Source: Strobilurus pachycystidiatus (Eukaryota; Basidiomycota; Agaricomycetes; Agaricales; Physalacriaceae). Taken from it: a DNA stretch of 64,000 nucleotides. The translations under genes were made by a program, and so were the position numbers. Numbering within the stretch: the stretch's first letter is position 1; every line of letters begins with the position of its first letter. Below, in pieces: positions 1 through 12,701 of this stretch. The notes beneath the pieces are model-generated. The model worked only from the letters and a program-made list of their open reading frames with translations. It was not told the origin of the DNA and did not search any database. The DNA lies in NCBI GenBank assembly GCA_019915135.1, contig JAHLMK010000019.1, positions 806,001 through 870,000 on the forward strand, written 5' to 3'.

Positions 1-1
1 G

Positions 2-3000
2 TCCTCTGATCACGACAACGTACCACCGAAGCCTGAGAGCATCTCACACCCATTCGGTCGTGGTGTCATGTTCAATTCTCCGCGTAAACCAGGTCTTGAG
101 CACCTACGGCAGCCTCGTCATCTCAGGGAAATGCAATCATTTGAATCTGGACGTACAGCACGACAATCCGAGGGGCCACCGACCAAAATCACAGAACCTC
201 TATCCCCCATCCCCTCCGAACTCCAGGCAGACGAGGATCCCCCTCGACCGCCATCAGCTATACGAATACGCCCTCCCGTGGAAGAAGAGAAACCACCAGA
301 ACGGTACACCATCAGCCCGGAGACCGCCATGCACTCTCGGTTTTCTGGAGACGTTTTTGATGTCATACAAACGTACCGAGGTGTACCTACCATCGACAAG
401 CTGTTGTCGGATGCAGAACATACCGAGGTCATTAGGTTGACGTACTCTTCGGAGACTGCTGCACCGCGTAACGATCCACGATTCGTGATATGGGGGGAAA
501 TAACCACCGAGGGCGATGATGTTTCTCTATCGCAAGAGAGCCATTCTTCGGATGCTCGGTCGTCGAGTATGTCCAAGAGAAAAAGCAGGCGGGGGAAGAG
601 TCCAGATGTGCCGAATTTGCGATTAGTGTCCGGGGAGAGCGTGCAGAGGGTCATCATCGCCGCCTCCATCGAGCGATGGATTGCCCAGCTGACCAGCGAG
701 CTGAATTACGACGAGTTGCTTAACTTCTTCCTGACGTACCGTGCATATGTCGGTGCCGTGGATCTATGCCACCTGCTCATATGTCGGTTCCATTGGGCGC
801 TGCAGAAGACAAACTCGAAGGTGGACGACACGGTCCGGAGGATTGTTCGCCTTCGGACGTTTGTCGCCTTTCGGTACTGGCTCTTGACGTTCTTCACCGT
901 GGACTTTCTCCCGAATAGGGATTTGAGGCTGTTGTTTGCGGGCTGGATCAACGCTTTGATCCGCGATCCTATACTGGCGAGGCATAGTGATGGTTTGGTG
1001 AGTCCAGATCGGCTGTTATCTATATGTAAGATTGGGTTGCTCACGCGCAATTTATTCTAGAGCATCGTTAAGAAGCTCAAGAAAGTCGCGCAGGATTGCA
1101 AGAAGGTTCATACGCGGACGCCATCGCAGCCCACGAAGTCCAGGCCTGAGAGCGTCGCAACGCCCTCTGCGAAAGGCGGACAACATCTCTTGGGCGAGAA
1201 ATTCGCGGAGGCGACCAAGAAACTCGTTGTCGTTGAGGACGACGAGTCGGATCTGGACTTGGACTTTGAAGAAGACACTGCTGGCGGGTCCTCGCATCTG
1301 AGTAACATCCACCTGGGCGGCGCTTTGGGCACCACGAACGCCATGGCATCGTCTTCGCTGTCCATTCTCCACCGCACGGATCATGCCCCAGGTCCAGAGG
1401 CGGATATGGCGCTTCCTTTCGTGCAGACCGCTGCGACGCTGCCGATCCATACGCATAGTGCGCTTTCGAGGGCGTTCGTGAAGACGATTGGGAGGCTGGG
1501 GCGGTGGAAGAGGGTGCTGAACAACAACAACAGCAGCAACAGGCTTGTGGCTCCGCCCAGAGCGCCGGAGGCTGGTGCGGTTGCTGCTGTTTCTGCGTTT
1601 GATTTGGAGTTGTCGGTTTCGAGGGATTTGCTTACGGTTCATGGAGGGCTGGAGCAGTATATCAAGCTTATCGATAGCCAGCCACCACCGTCACCACAGC
1701 AATCGGCTCCTTCCTCGAGTAATGCGCCACCGTCAGCTCCTGGTGACTTGCAGCCTCCGCCTCCGCCACCATCCTTCGCGAAACCGAGTCCAACAGCCCT
1801 TCCACAAACGGACAAACCGTCACAGTCTTCTGAGACTCCACTGGAACCCCCTCCCGAATATGCAGAGTCCACACGTACCATGTCGACCTCCATTTCCTCT
1901 TCAGCGTCTACTCCCCAAGCCTCTACTCCCGAACCCGACACAATCTCTCTAGCGCGGACGTCGTCAACAGACTCCTTTGGCGAACAGCTTTCCTCGGATC
2001 GCAGTTCCGCGAAATTCGCGGGTTTCACTTCTCCGTGGCAGTTCGATGTGGTGTCCATCGACGACCTTGATCTGTCTGATTCTTCGTCAGAGCATGGTGC
2101 GCCTGGGCCGTCTTCCCCGCCTGGTCTCCGCAGGCTGCCGAAGAAGCTTCCTTTGAGGCGCGATTTTGAGTTTGTGCGCCGTTCGGAGACGGTGTCGTCT
2201 ATGGATATTACGAACCGCGATTCTGTTGCTTCCGAGGCGAGCTCTACTGCTTCTTCCACTTCGGTCGTTGGTCTTGGGGGTGGTATTCACCAGTGGCAAC
2301 TGAATGCGTTGGTGGATTCTCTTAGTGATGAAGAGGAAAGAGGCGATGTGGAGGATGCTTTGAAGCGTCTTGAGGGACAGATCAACGAGGAGCGTCAGCA
2401 GGAGAAAGCATGGAAGGTGGACGGATGGGTCCGCACTATGCAGGAGCGGCTGCTGGCTGGCGACTATGAGGATGAACCGCCTAGAATGGATGATGATGAC
2501 GAAGATGAAGAGTCTGGCGCTGAAGATGGCAGTGATGCTGAGTTTGACGATAATGGGGTCGATGATGAAGAGGGGGACTCGGCATCCCAAGAGCATGCTT
2601 CGGTCGGCGATGAGACTCCCAGTACCCCGGTGGCGACTCAGGCTTCGCATGCCGTGTCGCTCAATGGGGATTTGACTTCGAGTTCGACTTCTCATCGCTC
2701 GCCCAAGGCCAAGCCGGATCCTGTGGATGCCGTTCCGATGGAGATCCTCCAGAGTCGCATGCCCAGCGATGCACCTTCGCACATGGCTTCACCTTTGGCG
2801 AACGGTCATGCGTCCATGATTGTAGGGCCCAGCACTGCGCCAGGGCATGGCCACGGACACGGATCCTACCTCCTCGCCTACCCGTCGGAGACTTTTGCTC
2901 AGATCTTCACCATGATCGACAAGGACCTCTTCACGTCTGTTAAGTTTGAGGAGCTGGTTCTGGACGACTGGATGGGTGAGGATGGGAAGCTTGATGTATG

Positions 3001-4029
3001 TGATTGGGCGCAGTATTTGAAGGATCGGGCGCGATGGACTGCCGAGAAGCGGTTCCCGGCCAAGACTAGTGCGCTGGCCGCCTTGCGAGCGAGGTTCAAC
3101 TTGATGGCGAACTTTACGATTTCGGAGGTCGTAATCACGCCGTCCGGCGCCAGACCAACTATTGTGGGGAAGCTGATCCGGATTGCATGGGTGTGTTTCT
3201 CCCCGGTTTTGTTTGTATCGTCCTTAATAACGCTCTTCTTTAGAAATGCTGGCAGATGAACAACTTCAATACTCTTGTCGCCATAATATTGGCACTGCAG
3301 AGTCAATTGATTACTGAGGCTATGAAAGGTCTTTGGGGACGTCTGTCGGCGTTTGAGACTCGGCTGCTGCAAGACCTGCGCATCTTCTCTAGCCCTCAGG
3401 ACTCCTTCAAGTACATTCGGAATGCGGTGGATGATATTGTCGATGCGAAACCGACGGAGGTCCACTCTCGCGCCCCTTCTGTTGTCAGCGGAGGCGCCCC
3501 CAATGGCGGTGGTGGTAGTGGAGGTGTCACAGGCAAATCGAAGTCAGTCGATATCACCAATAGCGCGAGCACTCCGCAAACCTGCATACCTTTCATCGGG
3601 ATATATCTCTCTCAGCTCAATGCGTACGCCCGTCTTCCTGACCTCATCGATCCCACCTCCCCCAACACCTCTGTCTCGATTGACCCTGTAACTTGGAATT
3701 ACGACGCTCTCTCTAATCCTGAAGTCTTCGACACCCTGCAACCGCTTCCGACTGGCATACAGATGGAGCCGCTCATCAACGTTCACAAGCAGCGCTTGAG
3801 AGCTGCCGTGATCAAACGTTTGGTGGCTGGGCAGCATGTGGCTAGTCGCGTCCAGTGGTATTGCGACAGGAAGTTGTTGCAGAAATGTTTGCGAATGCGA
3901 GCGTTGTCTGAGGATCTGTGCAGGCGGGCATTAGGCATGGCTGAGCGAGTCAGCTCCGCCTCGAGTGCGGGCCCAAACACAAGCTCTGTTGAAAAAACAG
4001 AGATAGACTGGGTAGGGATTCATGTATAA
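2..4029 (+). CDS. Ras-family guanine nucleotide exchange factor, Lte1-like (5' end outside window)
   Basis: The protein promotes GDP/GTP exchange on a small Ras-like GTPase at the inner face of membranes. Yeast Lte1 and Cdc25-type proteins share this layout, and Lte1 acts in mitotic exit. Three exons are visible (2..997, 1061..3190, 3244..4029), joined by GT-AG introns in phase 0, giving about 1303 residues. A RasGEF_N domain lies near residues 205-315 (motif ELNYDELLNFFLTYRAYV). A long low-complexity Ser/Pro/Asp-rich linker follows, with an acidic run coded around 2480-2590. The catalytic RasGEF domain occupies roughly residues 935-1290 (KCWQMNNFNTLVAIILALQS; LINVHKQRLRA). The frame is open to base 2, so the Met at 68 is probably internal and the true start lies upstream. 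Domain assignment is firm; the Lte1 label rests on the long linker between the two domains. Confidence 0.9.
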
Positions 4030-4531
4030 CGACTTGTACGACTTAAAACGGATTTGCTTCACATTGTTCTCGTTCTTGAATACGTATATATATATCATAG
4101 ACTATTTGCTTTCCTCGCTATGTTTCTTTCGAGTCCTTATGTTGTTTTCGAGTGCAATTTAACCGCTTGGTTTTCGGACGCCCTGAAGGTGGCTTCTCAT
4201 CAAGTTAGTTGGTGATAAACGATGAGAGATGCGAATATATACAAGTATTGGAAGCGGGCAAACACAGTGAACGTCAGCATCGCGTAGGTTTGGCACTTGG
4301 CGGTCTACTGTCTGGATGGGGCAGCCAGACCGATGGCATACCAAAATGGAGATCGAAGATCGTTAACATGCAACTATCAGTATCACCATCTCAAACCTCA
4401 TCATGGTCTAGAAACGGAGTCGCCTTGGCTTCGGTTGGCTAGAAGACAGTTCCATCTATCTATCAGGTGCGCGTAGTATATAATGATACTCGTTGACGAA
4501 TGGAAGGTGCCGCCTGGAATCCCATCGCCAA

Positions 4532-5011
4532 ATGTCCCGACTGAAGCGCGCCTGTGGCCCGCCTCTCTTTCTCTTGACATGTGGGTCACTATTCTTGTCA
4601 AGTCTCGCCTTCGTATTCTCCATGCTCCATCTGGGGTACGACTCCTTCTTCACAATCCCCACGGTGTATGGGCTCACGGTAGCGTACCATGTCACCATCC
4701 TGACGCTGGAATACCGCAACAGCACGCGTCTGGACGCTGCGCCGTCGACCACGCTGGCTAGTGTCGTCTGTGCGGCCATTGTCGCTGCTTTGTGGCTGGG
4801 ATCGTTCACGGTCGTTCTACTGGTGGCCGTCTTGCTGGGAGAGAAGGCAATACTTGCACAGCCCCAGGCGCTGTGGCTGTCAATTGTGCAATGCCTGATT
4901 GCGCTGGCGGAGGCTGGAATCATGTTGTGGATCGTCGTCAGGACCGCGCTAGAGAGACAACAGCCTGCTGAGGGGCCGGCGAGCTGGAGACGTATGGAGG
5001 ATACATATTGA
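4532..5011 (+). CDS. small four-transmembrane protein of unknown function
   Basis: This is a single-exon frame of 159 residues counted from the Met at 4532. An in-frame Met at 4493 would add a basic, non-hydrophobic leader, so I prefer the later start, just before a positively charged MSRLKR segment. Four hydrophobic segments are visible, near residues 12-36, 40-62, 76-106 and 113-136, followed by a short polar tail ending in EDTY. The topology resembles the small tetraspan or MARVEL-like proteins common in mushroom genomes, but no signature motif identifies a family. It follows the RasGEF on the same strand, with about 500 bases between them and no sign of co-regulation. I do not recognise its function. 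Confidence 0.6.
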   Translation: MSRLKRACGPPLFLLTCGSLFLSSLAFVFSMLHLGYDSFFTIPTVYGLTVAYHVTILTLEYRNSTRLDAAPSTTLASVVCAAIVAALWLGSFTVVLLVAVLLGEKAILAQPQALWLSIVQCLIALAEAGIMLWIVVRTALERQQPAEGPASWRRMEDTY

Positions 5012-5706
5012 ATGTACGTGGTTCAGCTTACTACTACCTGTCCACATTCTTGTGCTGATGGGACAGTCTTTCTTTGCAGCTGATCAGCCTTACCTGCCCT
5101 TGTCATCTGAAAATAGCTCAGAATGCATGGTCACCGAAATATGACTCCTCGTGCTCGTTCAGATGATTGACAGCGTGGTCTTTCTTGTAGATTCCATCAA
5201 CTTCTACTACTGAAAGATACTGTACATATCTCTCTCGGATCGTCACTGCAATGAAGCGGTCTGTGGCGTGATCTCGACATAGGACCTCCTTCCCTCGATT
5301 CATGATGGCTCTGAAAAGGAAATACCCTTTACATCTGAGAGCAAGGAACGCTTACAATGCATTGTCTACTGAATGAAGTTGCTTGAAAACCACGGCGGCT
5401 GAAGGGCTCAGTCCATGTTTGTGAACAAGAAATGTTGTAAATCACAGGATTTCTCCGGTCTTCATGCTGTAGACTTGTAGCGGCCTAAACACTCATCTTG
5501 GCTTTTCTAGGGACTGCCCAACCATGTATATGCATTCGATTGTCGGGACCTTTACTATATGATACATCATTATTGAGCGACCCTTCCAATCGATACGATA
5601 TGTCTTCAATGGTCGTGTCGACCAGCTTTGATAATGACTTCGTAGAAAATACATGCGTAACGGCCGTAAAGGAACACGAATCGTAGTGGAAACTCAATCA
5701 AATACG
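5012..5706. other. convergent intergenic stretch
   Basis: This stretch separates the plus-strand membrane protein from the 3' end of the minus-strand sugar transporter. Only short, compositionally random frames are present. I see no RNA gene, repeat or conserved motif. Confidence 0.5.
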
Positions 5707-7713
5707 TTATGCCTTCTCGTCATGATCGCTAACAGAGGGCCTGTCCCCTTCTAGACCCTTGGTTGCCTGCACCACCTCACCCAACGTCCTCTTACCAACG
5801 TTCTTACCAATCTTCCAGGCAGTGAAGACATGTCCTTGCTTGAAGATCTCCTCCACCTCCTCCAGCGAGCGTCCAACGGTCTCGGGGTACATGAAGAATA
5901 TGTGAATGAAGGCAGCAAAGTTGAAGGTTCCAAAGATGAAATAAGTCTTCCACGCGATAGTCGAGAGACCCGGTGGAACAGCCCATGCGAGCGCAAAGTT
6001 GAAGGTCCAGTTTGCGGCAGTGGAAAGCGATACGGCTTTGGCGCGGACCTTGAGGGGGAACTAGATGGTGTATGTCAGTCCAGTGTGATCGTCGGAATGC
6101 GAATAAAGCGGTACCAATTCGGCCGGGTACGTCCAAGAGACAGGACCCATAGTGATAGCAAAAGAAGACACGAATAGGTACGAGCAGACGATAACTCCCC
6201 TGGTGATGCTGTCGTGACCGGTGATGACCCATACGCGATCGCCATCAACAGTGCCCCAATCTCCAAAGCCGCCTTGGAGGCCACCGACGAGATAGAGGAA
6301 GAATCCCATGAGCAGCGTGCCAACGAGAAGCATGGGGCGGCGTCCCCACTTGTCGATGTAGATGATAGCGGGAATGGTGAACACGACATTAAGAACGTAT
6401 TGAACAGACTGTCGAATGGGTGAGCCACCGAAAAGAAAAAAAAAGCACGAGAACGTACGGCAGAAATCAAATTACCGCGCCGACCAGTGATACCAGCGCC
6501 TTGGAAGACATAAACAATGTAATACCTGGGATATGAATGTCAAAAGACCACATCAGGAAAGGGAACATCAAAGAGAGACGAACATCATGACGTTCATGCC
6601 CGTAAGCTGGGACCACATCTGCAAAGCCATACCCAATCCGACACGGCGTGGCATACCCGGCTTGAGCAGATCGAGGTACGATTTAGCACCTTCGGTCCGT
6701 TCGAAAAGAACCTGCTCTTTGATCTCCTCATATTCGAGGAGGACCAACTCGTCGTCGGTATTTCCTCCACCGTGGAGGTCAGCTAGCACCTGAAGTGCCT
6801 CCTCCTCATGCCCGTGGTCAAATAGCCATCTCGGCGACTCGGGGAAGACGAGCATACCCACGCTGAGGAAGATGGCGGGGATCATCTGGAGACCCCATGG
6901 GACGCGGAAAGAGGCGACGCCGTCGATGTACGAGCAACCGAATTGGATAAAGTACTGGATGAGAATACCCCATGTGATTGACCATTGCTGGAGAGAGACG
7001 AGACGTCCGCGGATGCGTGGTTCAGTGATTTCGGACTGGTAGATGGGGACGACGGCGGAGGCAATACCAACAGAGATACCGGAGATGATGCGGCCTACTA
7101 CAAGCATGCCGCGGTTCTTGCAGGGCGATGTCAGCCAGTAGTGGATGGGTAAGGAAGAGAGCAAAACGTACGACGGAGGCGCATTGGAGAATGGAACCGA
7201 TGACCCAGATAAGACCCGAGAGAATGATAGTCTTCTTGCGGCCTAGACGATCAGCGAGTTGGGTGACCGCGAGGGCGCCGACGAGGGATCCAGCGGGCAT
7301 GGATGCGACGATTGCACCCTGCGCATTGGAGCCAGGCTAAAGGAATTGTTGTCAGCACGACTGGACGTACCGCGCTACAAGATAGTCACTCACGTAGGAG
7401 AAGGTGCGCTTATAAGCATCGTTCTGATTAGATCGCACAACGTTAGCATGGACTGAAACCAGACTCGAAGTCGATTGAACTCACACTAAGCACTCCGGAC
7501 ATGGACGAGATGTCCAGTCCAAAGAGACCTCCACCGATGCATGCGAAGGAGCCAACGATGTACTATACAACAATCAGATTAGAAGCGAGAGATTGAAGAG
7601 CCACAGACAGACGCACCGGGTTCGACGCAATACGGGCACTATACTAGAAGAGACGAGAGAGTTGGCGATAACTTTCAGAGGGAGAAACGAGAACGACATA
7701 CTCCTTTACCCAT
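5707..7713 (-). CDS. MFS sugar porter (hexose-transporter type)
   Basis: This is a plasma-membrane sugar/proton symporter of the sugar porter family. Splicing nine exons gives about 519 residues, normal for the family. Hallmarks in order are LADRLGRKK between TM2 and TM3, GRIISGISVG in TM4, PESPRWLFDHG before the central loop, the substrate-contact run QLTGMNVMMYYIVYVF in TM7, DKWGRRPM between TM8 and TM9, PVSWTYPAELFPLKVRAKA, and PETVGRSLEEVEEIF after TM12. The first exon is only 12 nt (MGKG) and starts at 7713. Donor and acceptor sites are all GT-AG; the exon ending at MNVMM uses a gttcgt donor that exactly restores MMYYIVY. The C-terminal tail is short and charged, so this looks like a transporter and not an Snf3/Rgt2-type sensor. 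The substrate cannot be read from sequence. Confidence 0.93.
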
Positions 7714-10021
7714 GGTCGTAGAAAGGTGCAGACAGAAATCAGTCGACCTATGCTCAGCCGACATTTGTGCGCAGAGTTTTATACCTCCCCTTCGGTCCGC
7801 TCCACATCACAGAAGCTCTGGTCATGGGTCGCCACAACGTACACGTCGTGGGAGACTCTTGATGGTTGAGATACATTGACCCTGCTCCTGTCCACATGGA
7901 TGATTCACTTTGTCGGATAAATATAGGGTTTCTCCGAGAAAGCCCTTTCAACACGGTCACGGCGTGACATGCACCATATCTTAACCGCCCGGTCAGCATT
8001 AGCACAGTGTGTCCGGCGAGCTATGCCAACAAGCAAATGCCCAGAGCCTGGTCCCGCATAACCCTCAACTGATTGCCTCGAGCTTGTAGGCGGATCTGTC
8101 TGGGGCGTCGCTGTGAGGTGCGCGCGTACACGGGATCGCGCGATATGTGCAATTCAGCATACCGTGGCATCAGATCCAAGAGTCACGGCGGTCAGGCAGG
8201 GACATTCAATCTACGATATGTAGTATCATGACATCTGAAAAGAACCCTTCCAAGTTCCATTTCTTGCTCACTGTGAACAGTGTGTGAACTCCGAGTCGAG
8301 ACATGGTGTCATGGTAAGTCTTGGTAAGTACTATACCAATTGCGCCACAGTCACATCAAGTCACGATAGAAGATTGGGGTGTACATCTTCCAGAATAGTC
8401 GGATCCCGATTTTTCGGCGCGTGGTTTGGGTTTAGACTCTCAGTGATACCTGATCCCTGCCTACAAGGCCGTCGGTGTGTTTAGCGACGACGTCATCGCA
8501 TGCGGACCTTTCGCGACCCGTCCTGTCCTGTGTAAACATCAGGTAGGACATCTTTAAGCACTTGAACTCTCTGGCTTCTCCCAGCTTCTTCCCGAGGTGA
8601 CCAGGTCTACTTAGTACTCGCCGAACCCAGGATCAATTACATTCGCGGTTAGCCCAGTTCTAGATCTCGTGCTTCTTCAGTTCTTCAATAGAATGTCTGG
8701 TTAGAATCTGGCCTAAACAAAGACATGTGGACTGCATACGCCGGTGGGGCTTCTAGAGGCACCTGCTGATGTCGATACGAGTCATTCGAACGAATCGCGC
8801 CGTGAAATTCTCAATCTGATGGCAATCAAGTTTCAACAAGTGGGGTGAAATGTGCCAGACTGTAGACATGCAGTCGACATGATACTGGGGACTACCTTGA
8901 AGCCTAGTGTCGGTTCGTCGGCAGAAAAGCGATTGTTCTGACTCCCGCAACGTGATTGTGTTGTAGATGCTGAGTACTGAGTTTCATGTAGAAATAACAA
9001 ATTCGCACCGAAGTGAATAGCCGAGCGGTCCGTCATGGTCTCGCGGTTCCAAGAGCGCCAGAATTTCATCATTTACAGGATACCAAATCAGAACTGGCTG
9101 GTTTCTCAACGCGCAAAATATGAAAAAACCGGTCATTGTTGGCCGGACCCTTCCTGAAACCTGAAAGACGTCAATAAATCGATGGTGCTCACAATCACGT
9201 TACATGTACGGATGCTTTCCTGCCTTTCCTCAGCTGCAGAGTTCCTGAGCTTCCACTTGCCATATGTTGCGCGTAGCCATATGATGTGGTGACCTGGTGG
9301 TGACGGAGCATAACTTGAAGTGAAGGAACTCCGGCGATGAACCATCCACTTTGCGTCCTGAAACTGGGCTGAACGATCAGCAGTACTCATAGAGTACAAC
9401 GAACGATGACGCATACAGACCCTGGAAACGAACTGACTCTCTTTGACAGCTACCACGTTGGATTCATATGATGGAGTCTGGACTCTGGACACATACGCAT
9501 ACATGCCATACAACGGAGAGCCTACGCTTCGCTTCGCTTCTTGAGCCTCTTCCCAGTTGCACGATCCCATGACAAGAAGAGAAGAGAAGTGTGCCGTGCC
9601 CACGAGCCTCGGAGAAGACAAAATCGGAGATCGCCAGCTTAACTGAGACTGGGGTTCTGGGGAAGCTTCGGGATGTGCCTGTTTGTGAGCTACGAGACCT
9701 CAGACCATATATATCCATGTGCACAATGATGGTGGACCCTGTCAAGAGCGTCGATGGAGTGTCGATGGGTGCATCGAGGATTTGAATAGTGCCATTAAGT
9801 GCTCCGGCAAGGAACTGTTAAGGCGATGGTTCCGGTTGAGGCCCAGATGAGAAGGTTCGAGCGGAACGCGTCGCTGTCACTCTAGATCTGGGCGCTTGGT
9901 TCGTTGAGGTGAACGGCATTTGAGAGAACACTCTTAACGTTACGCAGTACCACAGGACGGAAATGTCATGCAATTGTCTCGTACAGTGAAATCTGATTGA
10001 AATACGCGTTAACGACAACGA
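7714..10021. other. gene-poor interval of 2.3 kb
   Basis: This lies upstream of the sugar transporter and downstream of the F-box pseudogene. The part next to 7713 must hold the transporter promoter. A TATATAT-like run occurs near 9705-9712. A 162-codon minus-strand frame ends at 9133, but it shows no recognisable domain, signal peptide or amphipathic pattern. I see no RNA gene and no terminal or direct repeats. Confidence 0.4.
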
Positions 10022-11079
10022 TCAATCAACCAAGAATCTCCTAGGGAGGAAAGTGTAGTACACGACCTTGACCATTCTCCGAATACGATCCCACCGTTCC
10101 CCACTGAGCACATCGGACATCGCATGAGAAATGTGCAACTCCTCCAGTCTGGCCGATGCGCTGCCACCAGTACAACGTGATTCCAACATATCCAAGAGTA
10201 GCTCAGCATTTTCGGATCTGAGAACAGCACTCTTCTTAAAATAAACGTAGTGACTCCCCGGGTTGAGATTGTCCTCGAGGCAGAGCACACGAAGGCAGGG
10301 ATAATGATATCCTGCACGTCTTCATCACCCCCGGCCACCAGTGTCATCTGTTCGAATAGACCGAGGAGGCTGTTCAGATCCATCCCAAGATGCAAGGTTC
10401 TGACCTTTTCAGCCAGTCGAAGGCACGCAAGCATGTCTTGGATGTTTTCCGAAGCCATGTGTGGTATGCGTAGAGCAAGAGATTTCAGGTTGGGAATGAC
10501 CTGTTCTGAAGTTGGAAAGGATACGACATGATTGGCACTAGTAGCTTCCCACTTCAAGTGAGACAAACGCGGCATATCCAGATAGTTTAGAAGAGGAGGC
10601 ATAGAGCATTGAATTTGATGCAACGTCAACGAGGTCAGGAGTGGTAGAGTAACCTTCGGAACGAGTTCATGTTCCATTGGGTCAAGATGCTCAGGAATGA
10701 TGATCAGCGCGTCCAGGGAGGTCATCTCCCGTAAAACTCCCAAGCCCTCCAATGTATCTAAGTCACAATAATAGCCGGTGAGCTGGGAGTAGGGAAGGGA
10801 CAAATGCTGACAAGTGGAATCGTAGTGAACACGAAGTTCGCGCAGGGAGGGCGTGGAGGTGGAGGCGAAAGTACCAATGAGTGGCACTGGGGAGGTTGTA
10901 GCTGTGAGGCTTCCAAAGTCCGATTCGATACCGAGGTATTTCATACGAGGGAATGTGTTTCCGTTCATGTACTCGATGGCTGAGCGAGGGACATCCAAGT
11001 GCACATGGCTCCATCGTCGCATGCTGATTTCGAGTGTGGGCATGGCAGCAAAAAGGTTTGTTCTATCATCATCATCCAT

Positions 11080-12701
11080 CAGGAAAAACTCAAATGCTAG
11101 GTAGATCGGCCTGAGTTAAGTAGATCAATATAGATTGCCGACATTCTACCGGACTCTACTTCACTCTACTTAGTCCGTCCGCATTCTACATCGAGTACAT
11201 AGATCCTCACTGACTCTACTTTGCCATCAGTAGTACTGACCTTGTGGCTACTTAGACTACTGTATGCACCCCCTTCTGGAGCTGCTGGAGGGTTAGTCAC
11301 AATCATAGGAACGGAAGCATGGAACACCATTCAATGTTCAACAATTAATCACCTGTCTTGTTTTGAATCTTTGCCGCTCTCGCAGTGACACATAGGCGTG
11401 TCCTTGCCACTGGCAGTGAGTGGCGAGCGCCGGGCACTAGCAATGATGTTGAATGGACTCGGAGGCGGACAACAGCTTTGGGGCAGTGGTATTGTTCAGA
11501 TCTATTATTGGCCACAAGATGTCAGCACCGGTCCAACAATACTGAGCAAAGCAGGAGTCAAGAGACGACACAGTGGCGTCGTTCCAAACTCGTTCAAAAA
11601 ATAAATCGCCAAGTCCGCAAATAACGCGGCAGCGTTTCGGTCCGATCCGCGATGGCGCAATCGGTCACGTGGATGTTGATTTGGCGCAAAGGGCTTTTTC
11701 GTCCTCTTGGCACTTGCTCTCAGACCTCCACACTAAAGCCCGCCTTCCTCCCACAACAAATGCCCAGACTCACGTCGCCTGCACAGCGTCGACTTTCGGC
11801 TTCACGCCTGCCATTTCTCCACTAACGTCAACGAGACGCCACCGCGGCGACGACCTGACCAAAGCCCTCAAAAAACATGCGAGCACGACTGACGGGGAAC
11901 GACCCGCCATCCACGATCTTCCAAGCCCTGGTCGAGGGCGACCACGACGGCCCGGACGAGGAAGACCACGACCTCGACGACCTGATCACGACGACCTGGA
12001 CGACTACCAGGAGCGAATGCGACGACCCGGACGGGAGCGACCGCGACGACCCGGACGAGGATGACTGCGACGACCCGGACGAGGATGACTGCGACGACCC
12101 GGACGAGGATGACTGCGACGACCCGGACGAGGATCACCACGACAGATTGGACGAGGGCGACCGCAATGACCCGGACGAGGATAGCCGCGATGACCTGGAC
12201 GAGGGCGACCGCGACGATTTTAGATGACGGTGACTGCGATGACCTGGTCAAGGGCGACCGCAGCAATCTTTGACGACGACGACCGCGACCGTCTGGACGA
12301 GGATACTACGATGGGCAGTATAGCCCCGATGCGCAGGAGGCAGGTGGTGTGATGGTGGTTGTATGGTCACGGTAATTTCTGTAGTCTACAGTCGTGCCTT
12401 CTATCTACTCTTCCAATGCTATTGTTTTTCCGTTCTCTTTGGTTTGTTTTGCATGTACTTGAGTTGAGCTCCGAATAAGCATACTATCTGGGACGACGCA
12501 GCTGTACATTTGATGTAGCTGCAATATAGGTGGTATATAGGTGCTACAGAGTAAGGGTGCCAGTGGTAAGTAGAGCTACGTAGCGTCTAAATAGCAATGA
12601 GGCTGACTCTACGTGACTCTATATTTTGGGGACCTACCTACCCGGCCTACTCGAGCTATATATGCCTACTTGGCTCTATCTAGGAAAATGATTTTTTCCT
12701 G
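11080..12701. mobile_element. non-autonomous DNA transposon with terminal inverted repeats, inserted in an F-box gene
   Basis: Both ends begin CAGGAAAAA reading inward, and a looser match continues for about 30 nt through a CTAGGTAGA / CTAGATAGA block. Subterminal zones carry repeats of ACTCTACTT and related CTACTTAG words (about 11150-11260 on the left, 12560-12680 on the right), as in class II elements. The flanks fit a 2-bp target duplication, AT if the repeat starts at CAGG, or GA if it starts at CATCAGG. Removing the element and one copy restores an open Q-D-(M)-D-D-D-D-R reading frame in the host gene. No transposase is present. The interior holds a 24-nt tandem repeat and an acidic frame. 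The superfamily is unresolved: the ends do not match the CACTA type, and no 8-bp duplication is seen. Confidence 0.75.
12019..12210 (+). repeat. 24-nt tandem repeat, eight units, inside the transposon
   Basis: Eight imperfect units of the form GCGACGACCCGGACGAGGAT plus four bases lie head to tail; units 2 to 4 are nearly identical. The length is a multiple of three and stop codons are rare, so several frames on both strands stay open across it. One plus frame (11877..12227) reads as an acidic octapeptide repeat around DDCDDPDE. This is best taken as a minisatellite carried by the element. A translated product cannot be excluded, but the openness of opposing frames argues against reading meaning into any of them. 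Confidence 0.85.

Noticed and set aside
9133..9621. 162-codon minus-strand frame downstream of the sugar transporter promoter
   Set aside because: No domain, signal peptide or conserved splice signals; composition looks like read-through of non-coding sequence.
11080..12701. The insertion in the F-box gene as a long ordinary intron
   Set aside because: Its ends are inverted repeats, lack GT-AG at the in-frame junction, and no other array copy has an intron there; introns here are 45-70 nt.
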